From JAJDTT01 sp022827025 (GTDB taxonomy: Bacteria > Acidobacteriota > UBA6911 > RPQK01 > JAJDTT01): a stretch of 64,000 bases of DNA. A program made the position numbers and the translations under genes. The stretch spans positions 1,736,001-1,800,000 of the forward strand of contig OZ241897.1 in NCBI GenBank assembly GCA_965203535.1. The letters run 5' to 3'. Of the stretch, positions 42,388 to 51,593 are shown piece by piece (within the stretch, counting starts at the first letter, position 1; each line of letters opens with the position of its first letter). Below the pieces are notes generated by a model that had not been told where the DNA came from, did not search any database, and saw nothing but the letters and a program-made list of their open reading frames with translations.

Positions 42388-43830
42388 TCAAGCGATGATG
42401 TCGTGGACCACCTTCCCGTGCACGTCGGTCAGGCGGAAGTCCCGGCCCGAGTAACGGTAGGTGAGCCGTTCGTGGTCGATGCCCATGAGGTGGAGGATGG
42501 TGGCGTGGAGGTCATGGACGTGCACCCGATTCTCCACCGCCGTGAGCCCGAACTGGTCGGTGGCGCCGTAGCTGAAGCCTCCCTTGACGCCGCCGCCGGC
42601 CATCCAGACGGTGAAGCCGTAGTGGTCGTGGTCCCTTCCTTTTTGCCCTTCCGACGTGGGGGCCCGGCCGAACTCGCCGCCCCAGATCACCAGGGTCTCG
42701 TCCAGCATGCCCCGCTGCTTCAAATCCTTGATCAGGGCCGCGATCCCCCGGTCGCAGGCATCCGCCAGCTTCTTGTGGCCCCCGGCGATGTCGCTGTGGC
42801 CCGTGTCCCAGGCGATGTCGTAGTGGTCGATGGAATGGGACACCTGGACCATCCGCACACCCCGTTCCACGAGCCGCCGCGCCAGCAGGCAACCCTTGGC
42901 GTACTCGCTGTCGCCGTAGAGCTCCCGGGTGGCCTTGCTCTCCTGCGAGAGATCGAAGGCCTCGGGCGCCGCGAACTGCATCCGGAAGGCCATCTCCATG
43001 GCCTGGATGCTGCTCTCCAGGTGTTGGTCCTGTTGCTGCCGGTCCAGGTCCATGCGATTGAGCCGGGTCAGAAGATCGACCTGCCGCCGCTGTTCCGCCC
43101 GGGGCAGCCAGTTGTTCTTGAGATCGCTCACGATGCGGTCCGGCTTCATCTCGTGCAGGTTCACGTAGGTCCCGGAGTAGGCTCCGGGGAGGAAGGAGTT
43201 TCCCCAGTTCGCCAGCTTGCCGCGCGGCTGGCCACGCGGACTCATGGCCACGAACCCGGGAAGATCCTGGTTGTCGGAACCCAGGCCGTAGACCAGCCAG
43301 GAACCCATGCTGGGCCGACTCGGCTGCAGGTGGCCCAGGTTCATCATCAGGATGGCGCCAGCGTGCTCCGGGATGTCCGTGTGCATGGAGTGGATGAAGC
43401 TGATGTCGTCGACGCACTCGCCCACGCGGGGGAAGATGTCGCTGACCCACTTGCCGCACTCGCCGTACCGCTTGAATCCGAAAGGCGAGGGGAAGAGCCC
43501 GTTCTTGGTATTGCGAAGGGACTTCCGGTCCACGATGGCGGGACGCTGCCCCTGGTACTTCCGGATCTCCGGCTTGTAGTCGAAGGTGTCGACCTGGGAG
43601 GGTCCGCCGGGCATGAAGAGCTGGATCACGTGCTTGGCCCGGGGAGCGAAATGGGGCGCCTTGGGAGCCAGAGGTGAACCCGTCGCCGAGAGCGGCGCTC
43701 CCGAGTCCCCGGTCCCCAGAACGCGCTCGTCAGCCAGGACGCCCGCGAGTCCCAGGACGCCGAACCCCGCACCCAGCCGATGCAGCATGTCGCGGCGGTC
43801 CAGAGGCGGAGGTTGTGGCGGGTGGAACAT
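42388..43830 (-). CDS. DUF1501 domain protein with Tat-type signal
   Basis: A 480-residue exported protein of the DUF1501 (sulfatase-like alkaline-phosphatase superfamily) family. A twin-Arg opening (DRRDMLHRLGAGFG) is followed by KHVIQLFMPGGPSQVDTFD, the family hallmark, then VIWGGEFGRAPTSEGQKGRDH near residue 380 and a metal-site-like HDLHATILHLMGID near the end. Genes of this family nearly always pair with PSCyt1-DUF1553 genes. Here the partner lies on the same strand about 1.1 kb upstream, with a MITE and a toxin-antitoxin module in between. The biochemical role is unknown. Confidence 0.9.
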   Translation of the reverse strand: MFHPPQPPPLDRRDMLHRLGAGFGVLGLAGVLADERVLGTGDSGAPLSATGSPLAPKAPHFAPRAKHVIQLFMPGGPSQVDTFDYKPEIRKYQGQRPAIVDRKSLRNTKNGLFPSPFGFKRYGECGKWVSDIFPRVGECVDDISFIHSMHTDIPEHAGAILMMNLGHLQPSRPSMGSWLVYGLGSDNQDLPGFVAMSPRGQPRGKLANWGNSFLPGAYSGTYVNLHEMKPDRIVSDLKNNWLPRAEQRRQVDLLTRLNRMDLDRQQQDQHLESSIQAMEMAFRMQFAAPEAFDLSQESKATRELYGDSEYAKGCLLARRLVERGVRMVQVSHSIDHYDIAWDTGHSDIAGGHKKLADACDRGIAALIKDLKQRGMLDETLVIWGGEFGRAPTSEGQKGRDHDHYGFTVWMAGGGVKGGFSYGATDQFGLTAVENRVHVHDLHATILHLMGIDHERLTYRYSGRDFRLTDVHGKVVHDIIA

Positions 43831-43964
43831 GGCTTCAATCTCCTGGATGAATTGCGTTCATTGTCTCATGATCTCGCCCACACCGGAAGGGCACGTTGTG
43901 GCCTAGTGTGCTGTCCCGCAAATACATGTGTTCGTAACGGATCGAGCCTCGATTTCGAATCTCC

Positions 43965-43990
43965 GTAGGGGCACCCCTTGTGGGTGCCCT
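43965..43990. repeat. REP-1 family palindrome (within MITE-B)
   Basis: GTAGGGGCACCCCTTGTGGG, then TGCCCT. By eye identical to the copy at 33558-33583, although only this one is inside a MITE. Confidence 0.75.
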
Positions 43991-44058
43991 CTTCGGTCCA
44001 AGTCACGCCACCAGGACCAAAACACCCTCCGGAACGATCTCGGCCACCGGTGCCGGGC

Positions 44059-44083
44059 GGGCGACCACAAGGGTCGCCCCTAC
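44059..44083. repeat. REP-1 family palindrome (within MITE-B, inverted)
   Basis: GGGCGACCACAAGGGTCGCC, then CCTAC, the opposite orientation to the copy at 43965. The arm changes are compensated (GGGCGACC/GGTCGCCC), so the hairpin is preserved. Confidence 0.75.
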
Positions 44084-44123
44084 GTCTATTTGAGGGACGG
44101 CACACTAGCGACCAGGGCCTGAA

Positions 44124-44525
44124 TCAACCGCATCGAACATTGTGGACCGGCACACCGATCCCGGGGGCACGCGACAAAGGACCGTCCGCCGTCAACAGTG
44201 GGACACCGTAGCTGCGAGCGGCCGCCACGTAGAATGAATCGTACGCGCTCAGGTTGTGCCGATGCTCCCAGGCCAACTCGGCCAGGATGCGGTGAGGGAT
44301 CCGCTCAACCGGCCAGAGGACCAGATCCTCGACAGCCAACCGAGCACGGCGCTCCTCAAGGTGTCCCTTCAGAACGGCCCGGCGCAGCACTGCGAGCACC
44401 TCGGCGTCCATCAACTCCGGAGCCACCAGAAAAGCACCGTCCATCAGGGGTGCAAGGCTTTCACCCAAACTGGTCTTCAACAGGTACTCGACTGCGACCG
44501 AGGCGTCCACGACGTATCGCGTCAC
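44124..44525 (-). CDS. PIN domain toxin (VapC), module TA-4
   Basis: A 133-residue PIN ribonuclease. YVVDASVAVEYLLK holds the first Asp, LMDAEVLAVLRRAV the mid Glu, and LSAYDSFYVAAARSYGVPLL plus LLTADGPLSR the C-terminal Asp residues, so it should be active. The start is a GTG that overlaps the antitoxin stop (GTGA). The pair sits between the DUF1501 and PSCyt1-DUF1553 genes on the same strand and ends 15 bp from MITE-B. Confidence 0.88.
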   Translation of the reverse strand: MTRYVVDASVAVEYLLKTSLGESLAPLMDGAFLVAPELMDAEVLAVLRRAVLKGHLEERRARLAVEDLVLWPVERIPHRILAELAWEHRHNLSAYDSFYVAAARSYGVPLLTADGPLSRAPGIGVPVHNVRCG

Positions 44526-44752
44526 CCCAGCTCCTGGGAACGGGTTCCCCGTACGTCTTCAAGCAGTGATGCCGCAGAAACGCCCAAATCGACTCTCGAT
44601 CGGCCTGCATGGCGCTTGCGCCAATCGTGGCGGGCCAACTCGTGCCGGATCGCGGCGAGCACGACATCGCTCATGGTGCAGTTGAGGGAACGGGCATGGC
44701 GCCGCAGGCGCTCATGCAGTTCAGACGGAACATTCTTGACTTGCAGATTCAT
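44522..44752 (-). CDS. FitA/VapB-type ribbon-helix-helix antitoxin, module TA-4
   Basis: A 76-residue antitoxin. MNLQVKNVPSELHERLRRHA and MSDVVLAAIRHELARH form the ribbon-helix-helix domain of FitA/VapB-type antitoxins. The C-terminal 25 residues would block the toxin. The ATG at 44750-44752 is well supported. It overlaps the toxin gene by 4 bp, the usual coupling. Confidence 0.85.
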   Translation of the reverse strand: MNLQVKNVPSELHERLRRHARSLNCTMSDVVLAAIRHELARHDWRKRHAGRSRVDLGVSAASLLEDVRGTRSQELG

Positions 44753-44900
44753 CAGTCATGCTTTTAGCATGACTGAATCATGAAATCAACATGGTCGACG
44801 GTGGATCGTGGGACTCCCTCCTGTCACTTTGGTCGCACAATCAAGGGCGTGAAAACGTTGCAGAAGGAGAGATTGTCACCGACGGCCACTCGGTGAGAGG

Positions 44901-47261
44901 CTAGCGCACGTACATGAACTCATTGGAGCTCATGAGGACCTGGCCGTACCGCTCCCAGGGGGTCAGTTCCGAACCGGACGGGGACTCGGCCTCCAGGAAC
45001 CGGAGACCCATGAGGGTCTCCTCTTCGCTCGGGGACCGGCCGAACAGGAGCCGGTAGGCCCACCCGATTCTCTGCGAGTCTTCGGCAGACTCGTCTTCCA
45101 GCCTCCTGGAGAGCGCCTTGGCCCGGTCCACCATGAAGGGACTGTTCATCAGAAAGAGGAACTGCTGCGGGACGATGCTGGCGCTCCGCTCGGGGACGGT
45201 GGCCCGCATGATGGGGAAATCGAAGAGCCGAAGGAACTCGTCGGACCCGGACTGGTCGCCGTTGCGGCTGACCTTGGCGTAGAGCGTGCGTCGATTGCTG
45301 CCGGTGATGTCGTCCACCGGTGGGCCGCCCATCTCCAGGTCCAATTCCCGGGTCACGGCCAGAAGCGAGTCCCGCCACGACTCCACGTCCATTCTCCGGG
45401 GGTTCATGCGCCAGAGCAGCTCGTTGTCGCTGTCGACGGCAAAGGCCGGGGTGTAGAACCGGCTGCTCATCTGATAGGCGGCCGACGTCATGATCAGGCG
45501 GTGCAGCGACTTGATCGACCAACCCGACTCCATGAAGCTCGCGGCCAGCCAGTCCAGCATCTCCCTGTGGGTCGGTTCGCTGCCCAGCGTTCCGAAGTTG
45601 CCGGGCGACCGGACCAGCGCCCTGCCGAAATGATGCATCCAGACCCGATTGACCATGACCCGCGCCGTCAGGGGATTGGCCGAGCTGGCCACGGCCTCGG
45701 CCAACTCGATGCGGCCACTGCCCTGGGTGAACCGGGGCGCATCCACACCGGAAAGGACCTTCAGGAAGCGCCGCGGCGCCATATCCCCCGGTGTTCGCAG
45801 GTTGCCCCGCATGGCCAGAGGCATGTCCTGATTCCCCGCCTCGGCCAGAACCTGGACGAAATCGTACTTGGCCGGCGCCTCCTCCTTGAGTTTCTCGACC
45901 TCCGCCTTCCACTGCTTGATCAGCTCTTCCTCTTCGGGCGACAGGTCCCTCATTTCCTCCCGGGCCCGTCTCCCGAGGTCCCCCTGTCTTTTCTGCAGCG
46001 CCTTGATCTTCTCCTGGTGGGCCTCGTAGGCCTCGACCACCCCCTCCGGGACCAGGGGCAGCTCACTGGTCACGGTGTTGTCGAAGATGCCCGCCAGGGA
46101 GTAGTAGTCCTGCTGGGGAATGGGGTCGAACTTGTGGTCGTGACAGCGGGCACAGGAAACCGTGACCGCCATGAAGCCGCGAGTCAGAGTGTCGATCCGG
46201 TCGTCCAGGGTCTCCCCCCGGGCTTGGGCCACACTGTCGGGATCGCCGCCATCGGACGTGTAGTAGGGTCCCAGGGCGAAGAAGCCGGTGGCCACGGCGT
46301 CCCCGGTCTCTCCCACCAGGTCGCCGCTGATCTGGAGCTTGATGAAACGGTCGTAGGGAAGGTCGTCGTTGAAGGCGGAGACGACCCAATCCCGGTAGCG
46401 CCAGGCCTGGGTCAGCTCCCGGTTCCGGCGATCCAGGAATCCGCCGAACCCGTCGCTGTAGCGGGCCACGTCCAGCCAATGGCGGGCCCAACGTTCGCCG
46501 TAGCGGACCGAGCCGAGAAGCTCGGTGATCTTCTGCTCGACGGCTCCTTGCCGGTCCCGGCGGACCGCCTTCGCAAACTCGGCCACTTCTTCCGGTGTCG
46601 GAGGCAAACCGACCAGGTCCAGGTGCATCCTTCGGACCAGGGTTCCGGGGTCCGCCGCGGGAGCCGGCTCCAGCCCCGCCGATTCCAGCTTCGCCAGGAC
46701 GAAGAAGTCGATGGGATTCCGAACCCGGGACTCCGCCGACACTTCGGGAGGCGCCGGCTTTCGAACCGGTTCCCAGGCCCAGTGGCCTGCCCGGATCTTC
46801 TCCCAGTCCGGCTCGTCACCTTCGGAAGCGGGCGGGGATGCGGCTACCGGGGCCTCCGGCCAGGGCGCGCCCAGCCGCACCCACTCCACCAGGTCGGCCA
46901 CCTCCCGCTCCTTGAGCTTGCCTCCGGGCGGCATCTGAACCGGTTCTCCCCGCACGGCTCGGATCAGCAGACTCTGGTCGGGCCGGTGGGGAACGATGGC
47001 GGGTCCGCGATTGCCGCCCTTCAACAGTTCCGCACGTCCGTCGAGCCTCAGATTTCCCTGGGGTTCTTCGATGGCGTCTCCGTGGCAGGCGAAGCAGTGC
47101 TTGGCCAGAAGGGGCCTCACGCGGCGCTCGAAAAACTCGATTTGGGCCGCGTCTTCCGTCTGGGCCGCCAGTTGGCAGGCCGAGCCGAACCAGCAGGTTC
47201 CGAGGACGGAGCAAACCAGCAGGGACCGGATCCGGAAATGGTTCTCCGCGAACGGGGACAT
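44901..47261 (-). CDS. PSCyt1-DUF1549-DUF1553 (PSD1) protein, cytochrome c-containing
   Basis: A 786-residue exported protein. The signal sequence ends near residue 35, and a planctomycete-type cytochrome c motif CFACHGD is at residues 56-62. The DUF1549 region includes RRMHLDLVGLPPTPEEV near residue 210 and ERWARHWLDVARYSDGFGG near 260. DUF1553 includes NPLTARVMVNRVWMHHFG near 530. The C-terminal end has FLFLMNSPFMVDRA. This protein and DUF1501 proteins are thought to work together, but the function is unknown. The ATG at 47261 is preferred to one 10 codons upstream. It lies 35 bp from the MITE-A deletion derivative and the TonB receptor. Confidence 0.9.
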   Translation of the reverse strand: MSPFAENHFRIRSLLVCSVLGTCWFGSACQLAAQTEDAAQIEFFERRVRPLLAKHCFACHGDAIEEPQGNLRLDGRAELLKGGNRGPAIVPHRPDQSLLIRAVRGEPVQMPPGGKLKEREVADLVEWVRLGAPWPEAPVAASPPASEGDEPDWEKIRAGHWAWEPVRKPAPPEVSAESRVRNPIDFFVLAKLESAGLEPAPAADPGTLVRRMHLDLVGLPPTPEEVAEFAKAVRRDRQGAVEQKITELLGSVRYGERWARHWLDVARYSDGFGGFLDRRNRELTQAWRYRDWVVSAFNDDLPYDRFIKLQISGDLVGETGDAVATGFFALGPYYTSDGGDPDSVAQARGETLDDRIDTLTRGFMAVTVSCARCHDHKFDPIPQQDYYSLAGIFDNTVTSELPLVPEGVVEAYEAHQEKIKALQKRQGDLGRRAREEMRDLSPEEEELIKQWKAEVEKLKEEAPAKYDFVQVLAEAGNQDMPLAMRGNLRTPGDMAPRRFLKVLSGVDAPRFTQGSGRIELAEAVASSANPLTARVMVNRVWMHHFGRALVRSPGNFGTLGSEPTHREMLDWLAASFMESGWSIKSLHRLIMTSAAYQMSSRFYTPAFAVDSDNELLWRMNPRRMDVESWRDSLLAVTRELDLEMGGPPVDDITGSNRRTLYAKVSRNGDQSGSDEFLRLFDFPIMRATVPERSASIVPQQFLFLMNSPFMVDRAKALSRRLEDESAEDSQRIGWAYRLLFGRSPSEEETLMGLRFLEAESPSGSELTPWERYGQVLMSSNEFMYVR

Positions 47262-47296
47262 GTTTACTTTTCGCAGGCTTCGATCCGGCAATTCCA

Positions 47297-47362
47297 GCGG
47301 CCTGCGGAGCAGAAATCAATCTACTGAGTCGCTACGATCATTTCTGTCGCACAGACTCCTAG
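47297..47362. mobile_element. MITE-A, internal deletion derivative (about 66 bp)
   Basis: Both MITE-A ends are recognisable (CAGAAATCAATCTACTG at the left, TCGCTACGATCATTTCT and CAGACTCCTAG at the right) but about 100 bp of the middle is missing. The right-hand CTAG overlaps the TAG stop codon of the convergent TonB receptor gene. Confidence 0.8.
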
Positions 47363-50300
47363 AACTCGTAGCGCAGACCGAACTGCATCACCCGCGGTGG
47401 AATCATCACCGAGGAGTAGTTCCCGAAGCTCCCTGGAAAGACGAAGGAGAGAGTCTCCCATACGTCGGCGTTGAACCGGACGCTGTTGGTCAGGTTGAAG
47501 GCCTCGGCCCGAAACTGAATGCTCTGACCCTCGAACGGCAGGGGAAAGCGCTTTCCAATGGCCATGTCGATGGAGAATATCCCATCGCCGCGCAGGTTGT
47601 TGCGCTGCCCGACTTCTCCGGGCAGGACCTGTCTGAAAGACGCAAGGGCCGCTGCCGGATCGCTGAAGACATTCGGTCCGCTGCCCCCTCCGATCAGCCT
47701 CGCGTTCTTCGTGTTCGTCTGCTCCGGTATCGCTCCGTCGACTTCCGCGAAGTGCTGATAGCAATAACACGTCGGCCAGGCCAGGCCGTTCAGCACGCTG
47801 AGGGGCAGGCCCGACGTCAGGCGCATCAGGCCGCTGACCTGCCAGCCGCCCAGCACAGCCTGTCCCGCCGGCCCCAAGTCGGGAAGGAAGGCCTTCCCTC
47901 GGCCGATGGGCAACTCGGCCACCCAGTTGGCGTTCCATTGGTGGCGCATGTCGAAATCGGAAACGGCCCGCTGCGCCTCCCGGTCCCAGGAGTTGATGAC
48001 GCTGAACGCGGACCAGTAGGTGTCTGCCGGAATCTGGCCGAACCGTTCGCCGATGCTGCGGCGGGCGCCGACGGAGACCAGGTCCATGGACTTGGACAAG
48101 GTGTAGTTCAGGTGGAATTGGAACCCCTGGGAGAAGGCCTTGCGCAGCGACACCTGCATCGAGTGGTAGGCCGAGGTCCCGAAAGACCGCAACGCGTCGA
48201 AGGCCCAGAACTGCGGATTCATGAACACGCCCGCTCCCATATCGCTGCAGAACGGGTTGCAGGCGTAGTCAATGTAATAGAGGGCCGTGCCGGTGTCGGG
48301 GCTGCTGGACCGGATGACGTTGTAGACGGCCTGAGTCGCGGTTGCTTCGGGAGTGGCCGCTGAGGAATAGAGGTTTTCAAAGAACGGAATTGCCGGCACG
48401 GATTCGGTCGGCGTTCCGCGCCGGACCATGAGTTCCAGGTCCTGGAGCGCATCCAGCAGATATGCGCCGGACACCGGATCCTTGAAGTTGACGTACTGGG
48501 CTGAGGCGGTGTCGTTGACGAGCAGCCGGCGGCCCAGCCGGCCCACATAGCCGACCTCGAGCAGAAATCCTCCGTCAAACTCGCGGGCCAGAGAAAAGGT
48601 GGGGTTGATGGTGTAGGGCGGCCGCACGCTGGAGTCGACTCCCTGGCTCCATCCGAGCCCGGTCGGGTTCGGCGTGCCCGGTCCGCCCGGCGGCGGCGGC
48701 AGAATCCCCGCCGCGGGCGGAGTGGAAAGACCGGTGAAGCGGGGCGACCCCGCGACCGTGGAGATCTGGTTGGTCACCCTGCTGGTGAGGCCGAATGCGT
48801 TCCGGTCGAGCATCTGCATCATGCCCATTCCGAAGCTGCTGTAGAAGATGCCCGCCCCGGCCCGGATCGATGTCCTGCCCAGGCCGCCGAACAGCTTGCC
48901 CAGAAAACCGTCGGCAAAATCCGGGGAGAAGGCCACGGCAAGCCGAGGGGAGAAATTCATGTACTGGGGGGTCCACAGCGGGCCGCCTCGCGGGTCGTCC
49001 GCTGCCACGAAGCCGATGGACCCGGCCTCGCGGGTGGGCCGGCCGCTCGCCGCCAGGTCCAGACGGCGCGCAATGTACTCGTCGAGACCCGGGCTGATGC
49101 TGACCTGCTGTCCATTCACCTCCCGTACCGGCGGCATCATCGTCCAGCGCAGGCCGGCCGTAACCGTCAAGCCGGGTTTTACGCGCCAGATGTCCTGCGC
49201 ATAGAGTTCGAACTGTTCCGCCCCGAAAGTCCGGCTGACGGGCTCTCCCTGGGGCAACGGATTGCCGGCCAGATCGTAGTTGTAGTTTGCGTCGAAGAAG
49301 TTGAGGACCCCCAAGGCGGTCGCCATGGTCTCCCGGTAGACACCGGGGTTGGCGGGCGCCGAAGGAAGCGGCGTGTCGAATACGGAGGGGGCGTCGGCGA
49401 GCGCCCAGGCCGCCTGTTTCGCGAAGTGATAGCTGTTGCCGTAGCTCTCACGCTGGTTCCGAACCGAGAAGAGCACCCCGCCGAACTGGAGGGTATGCGA
49501 ACCACGTATCACCGAGAAGTCCGCCCCGGCGGTCTGGGTCGGCAAGTAGCTGTCCCGGGGTGTCGTCGATCCCTCGATATCGTCGATGATGCTGTCCCCG
49601 ATACTTGCCCGGGATTCCGTCTGGACTCCCGAAAAGTTCAACTTCTGGCCGGTGAATCCATAGCGGAAGGTGCCGATGACGTTGGGTCCGAAGGAGCCGT
49701 CGTACCCGACCGCAAACCCGCGGCTGGTGTCCGCGGTCTCCGTGTTCGGAGGCTGGCCGGGAAACTGGGGCAGGCTGGTGATCCGGTCGTTCTGATAGTT
49801 GAAGCGCAAGAACATGCGGTGCGCCCCGGTTCCATCCGCGTTCCAATCCAACTTGGAGATGAGTGTGTTCCAGACCAGGGGTGTCGCGGCCGTGAACCGG
49901 AAACCAGCCGTGTTGAGACCATCTCCGACGGTCGTGTCGTTGGGTTCCGGAAAGGACCTGAAATAGTCGAGCGTGGCCGAATTGGGACCGGTCCCCAGCG
50001 GATCGATCCTGGAGCGGATGAATTCCGGACTGAGGGTCTGGACTTCCCCGGTGACGGTCTTGTACCGGACGATTCCGTTGCGCATGGAAGCGGTCGGAAC
50101 CCGGCGCACCGCGCTGCCCTCGCTGGAGTCCCGGCGGCCTTCGTAGTTCAGGAAATAGAAGAACCGATCCTTTTTGACGGGCCCTCCGACAGAGGCGCCG
50201 AAGACATTGCGTATGAGCTTCGGACGATCGACACCGGCCCGGTTGTTGAAGAAATCGTTCGCCGCCGTGATCGTGTTCCGGTGGTATTCGTAGATTGATC

Positions 50301-51069
50301 CGTGGATGTCATTGGTCCCGCTCTTGGTCACCAGCGACACCTGCGCGCCTGACGAGCGGCCCTGGTCGGCGTTCGCCGTGGTCGTCACCACCCGGAATTC
50401 CTGGATCGAATCCAGCGTGTTGCGAAGGACGCTGGTGAAGGGCAACCGTCCGTTTTGATCGTTCACGTCGACCCCGTCGAGGGTCACGTTCGACTGGTCG
50501 CTCTGGGCTCCGTTGACGGTCCCGTTCCGGATGTCTCCCGACAATTGGGCATCCAGCGGGTCCGCGGTCAGGAACGTGACTCCCGCCTGCAGCGAGAGCA
50601 GGCCGGCCGGATTTCGCGCATTGAGCGGCAACTGTCCGATCGGCTTGGTTCCGAACGCGTTCCCGACCGACGCATCGGTGGTGTTCAGTTGCCTGGCCGC
50701 GGCGGAGACCGTGACGGACTCGGTGAGCGCCTCGACGGCGAAATTCACGGGAATCTCGAGGTTGGTGTTGACGAGCAACGTGATGTCTTCCACGGTCACC
50801 GGATTGAAGCCCGGCTGCATCGCCGACAGCGTGTAGGAGCCGGGAGGGAGCTGCGGAAAGACGTACAGTCCCTCATCGGAGGAGATCACGGTGCGCTGGA
50901 GGCCGTTGGCCTCGTTCACAATCGTGATTTCGACACCGGGAAGCACGCCGCCGGTCTCGTCGGTGACCACTCCGCTCAAGCTGCTGGATTGGGCGTAGGC
51001 ATAGGGAGCGGCCAAGAGGACCGCCACCAGGACGGCCGGGAAGAGAGAGAAGACGGATAATGGTTTCAT
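47359..51069 (-). CDS. Large TonB-dependent receptor with carboxypeptidase regulatory-like domain (Acidobacteria OmpA-related type)
   Basis: A 1236-residue outer-membrane receptor. A signal peptide (residues 1-27, ending YAYAQ) is followed by a beta-sandwich domain of about 80 residues (LSGVVTDETGGVLPGVEITI). A plug of about 150 residues carries SVTVSAAARQLNTTDASVG and QVSLVTKSGTNDIHGSIYEY. A very long barrel follows and ends MQFGLRYEF, with the expected C-terminal aromatic. This architecture is abundant in Acidobacteriota. The ligand is probably an oligosaccharide or other large molecule, inferred from class. ATG at 51069 or 51072. Its TAG stop is formed together with the inserted MITE-A derivative. 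Confidence 0.92.
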   Translation of the reverse strand: MKPLSVFSLFPAVLVAVLLAAPYAYAQSSSLSGVVTDETGGVLPGVEITIVNEANGLQRTVISSDEGLYVFPQLPPGSYTLSAMQPGFNPVTVEDITLLVNTNLEIPVNFAVEALTESVTVSAAARQLNTTDASVGNAFGTKPIGQLPLNARNPAGLLSLQAGVTFLTADPLDAQLSGDIRNGTVNGAQSDQSNVTLDGVDVNDQNGRLPFTSVLRNTLDSIQEFRVVTTTANADQGRSSGAQVSLVTKSGTNDIHGSIYEYHRNTITAANDFFNNRAGVDRPKLIRNVFGASVGGPVKKDRFFYFLNYEGRRDSSEGSAVRRVPTASMRNGIVRYKTVTGEVQTLSPEFIRSRIDPLGTGPNSATLDYFRSFPEPNDTTVGDGLNTAGFRFTAATPLVWNTLISKLDWNADGTGAHRMFLRFNYQNDRITSLPQFPGQPPNTETADTSRGFAVGYDGSFGPNVIGTFRYGFTGQKLNFSGVQTESRASIGDSIIDDIEGSTTPRDSYLPTQTAGADFSVIRGSHTLQFGGVLFSVRNQRESYGNSYHFAKQAAWALADAPSVFDTPLPSAPANPGVYRETMATALGVLNFFDANYNYDLAGNPLPQGEPVSRTFGAEQFELYAQDIWRVKPGLTVTAGLRWTMMPPVREVNGQQVSISPGLDEYIARRLDLAASGRPTREAGSIGFVAADDPRGGPLWTPQYMNFSPRLAVAFSPDFADGFLGKLFGGLGRTSIRAGAGIFYSSFGMGMMQMLDRNAFGLTSRVTNQISTVAGSPRFTGLSTPPAAGILPPPPGGPGTPNPTGLGWSQGVDSSVRPPYTINPTFSLAREFDGGFLLEVGYVGRLGRRLLVNDTASAQYVNFKDPVSGAYLLDALQDLELMVRRGTPTESVPAIPFFENLYSSAATPEATATQAVYNVIRSSSPDTGTALYYIDYACNPFCSDMGAGVFMNPQFWAFDALRSFGTSAYHSMQVSLRKAFSQGFQFHLNYTLSKSMDLVSVGARRSIGERFGQIPADTYWSAFSVINSWDREAQRAVSDFDMRHQWNANWVAELPIGRGKAFLPDLGPAGQAVLGGWQVSGLMRLTSGLPLSVLNGLAWPTCYCYQHFAEVDGAIPEQTNTKNARLIGGGSGPNVFSDPAAALASFRQVLPGEVGQRNNLRGDGIFSIDMAIGKRFPLPFEGQSIQFRAEAFNLTNSVRFNADVWETLSFVFPGSFGNYSSVMIPPRVMQFGLRYEF

Positions 51070-51375
51070 CATGTAGATTCTCCGCGCCGATCTGAGTAAG
51101 GGATTGTGGCCCCTCGCTGAACTGCCGGCGCCTCTTCTGTTTCCATTTGTGAAATGTGCGCCATGAATTGTGACTCGATTACCACACAGGGTAGCAGACC
51201 ACGTCCGACAGCGCACATCGCAGCGAACCTGGCATCACGGGTCAGCTCGACGCTCGTGAAAATCGATTCCTCATCGCGGTTTTGCAATAGGGGACACGCT
51301 GTAAGATGATGAAATTCGCCGTTCGTCGTGACCCATGTGATTGTGAAACAGAGGACGACCGTTGTCCCTGAAACT

Positions 51376-51570
51376 GGCGAGATTCTGGACGAATCGGGGC
51401 AACCCATACCCGGATTCTCACGGGACGAGGCTCTGCCATTGAATGGAAACTCGGTCCGGCTCCCCGTTCGCTGGAAGGGGGACCCGGACTTGAAAAAGCT
51501 GGCGGGGGAACCGGTTCGCCTCCGGTTTCACCTCCAGGACTGCAAGCTCTATGCTTTTCAGTTCAAGGAG
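51376..51570 (+). pseudogene. C-terminal relic of the secreted glycosidase-like propeller family
   Basis: A frame without an upstream start or propeller carries GEILDESGQPIPGFSRDEAL and LAGEPVRLRFHLQDCKLYAF. These match the C-terminal domain of paralogues A and B (for example IPGYGV and RFHLRDTDLYAFQIRG in A). The usual stop is missing, so the frame runs into REP-2 palindromes. It is what remains after most of a fourth family member was deleted. Confidence 0.8.
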
Positions 51571-51593
51571 AATCACGGAGCGGCGGGTGGAGC

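Larger units (their letters stand above)
43903..44108. mobile_element. MITE-B (206 bp)
   Basis: The ends are CTAGTGTGCTGTCCCGCAAA... and its inverse ...TTTGAGGGACGGCACACTAG: a 22-bp TIR with two mismatches, bounded by CTAG on both sides. There is no coding capacity. It carries two REP-1 palindromes in opposite orientation inside. It fits a non-autonomous IS630-type element inserted at a CTAG; no transposase is in the window. Confidence 0.8.
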
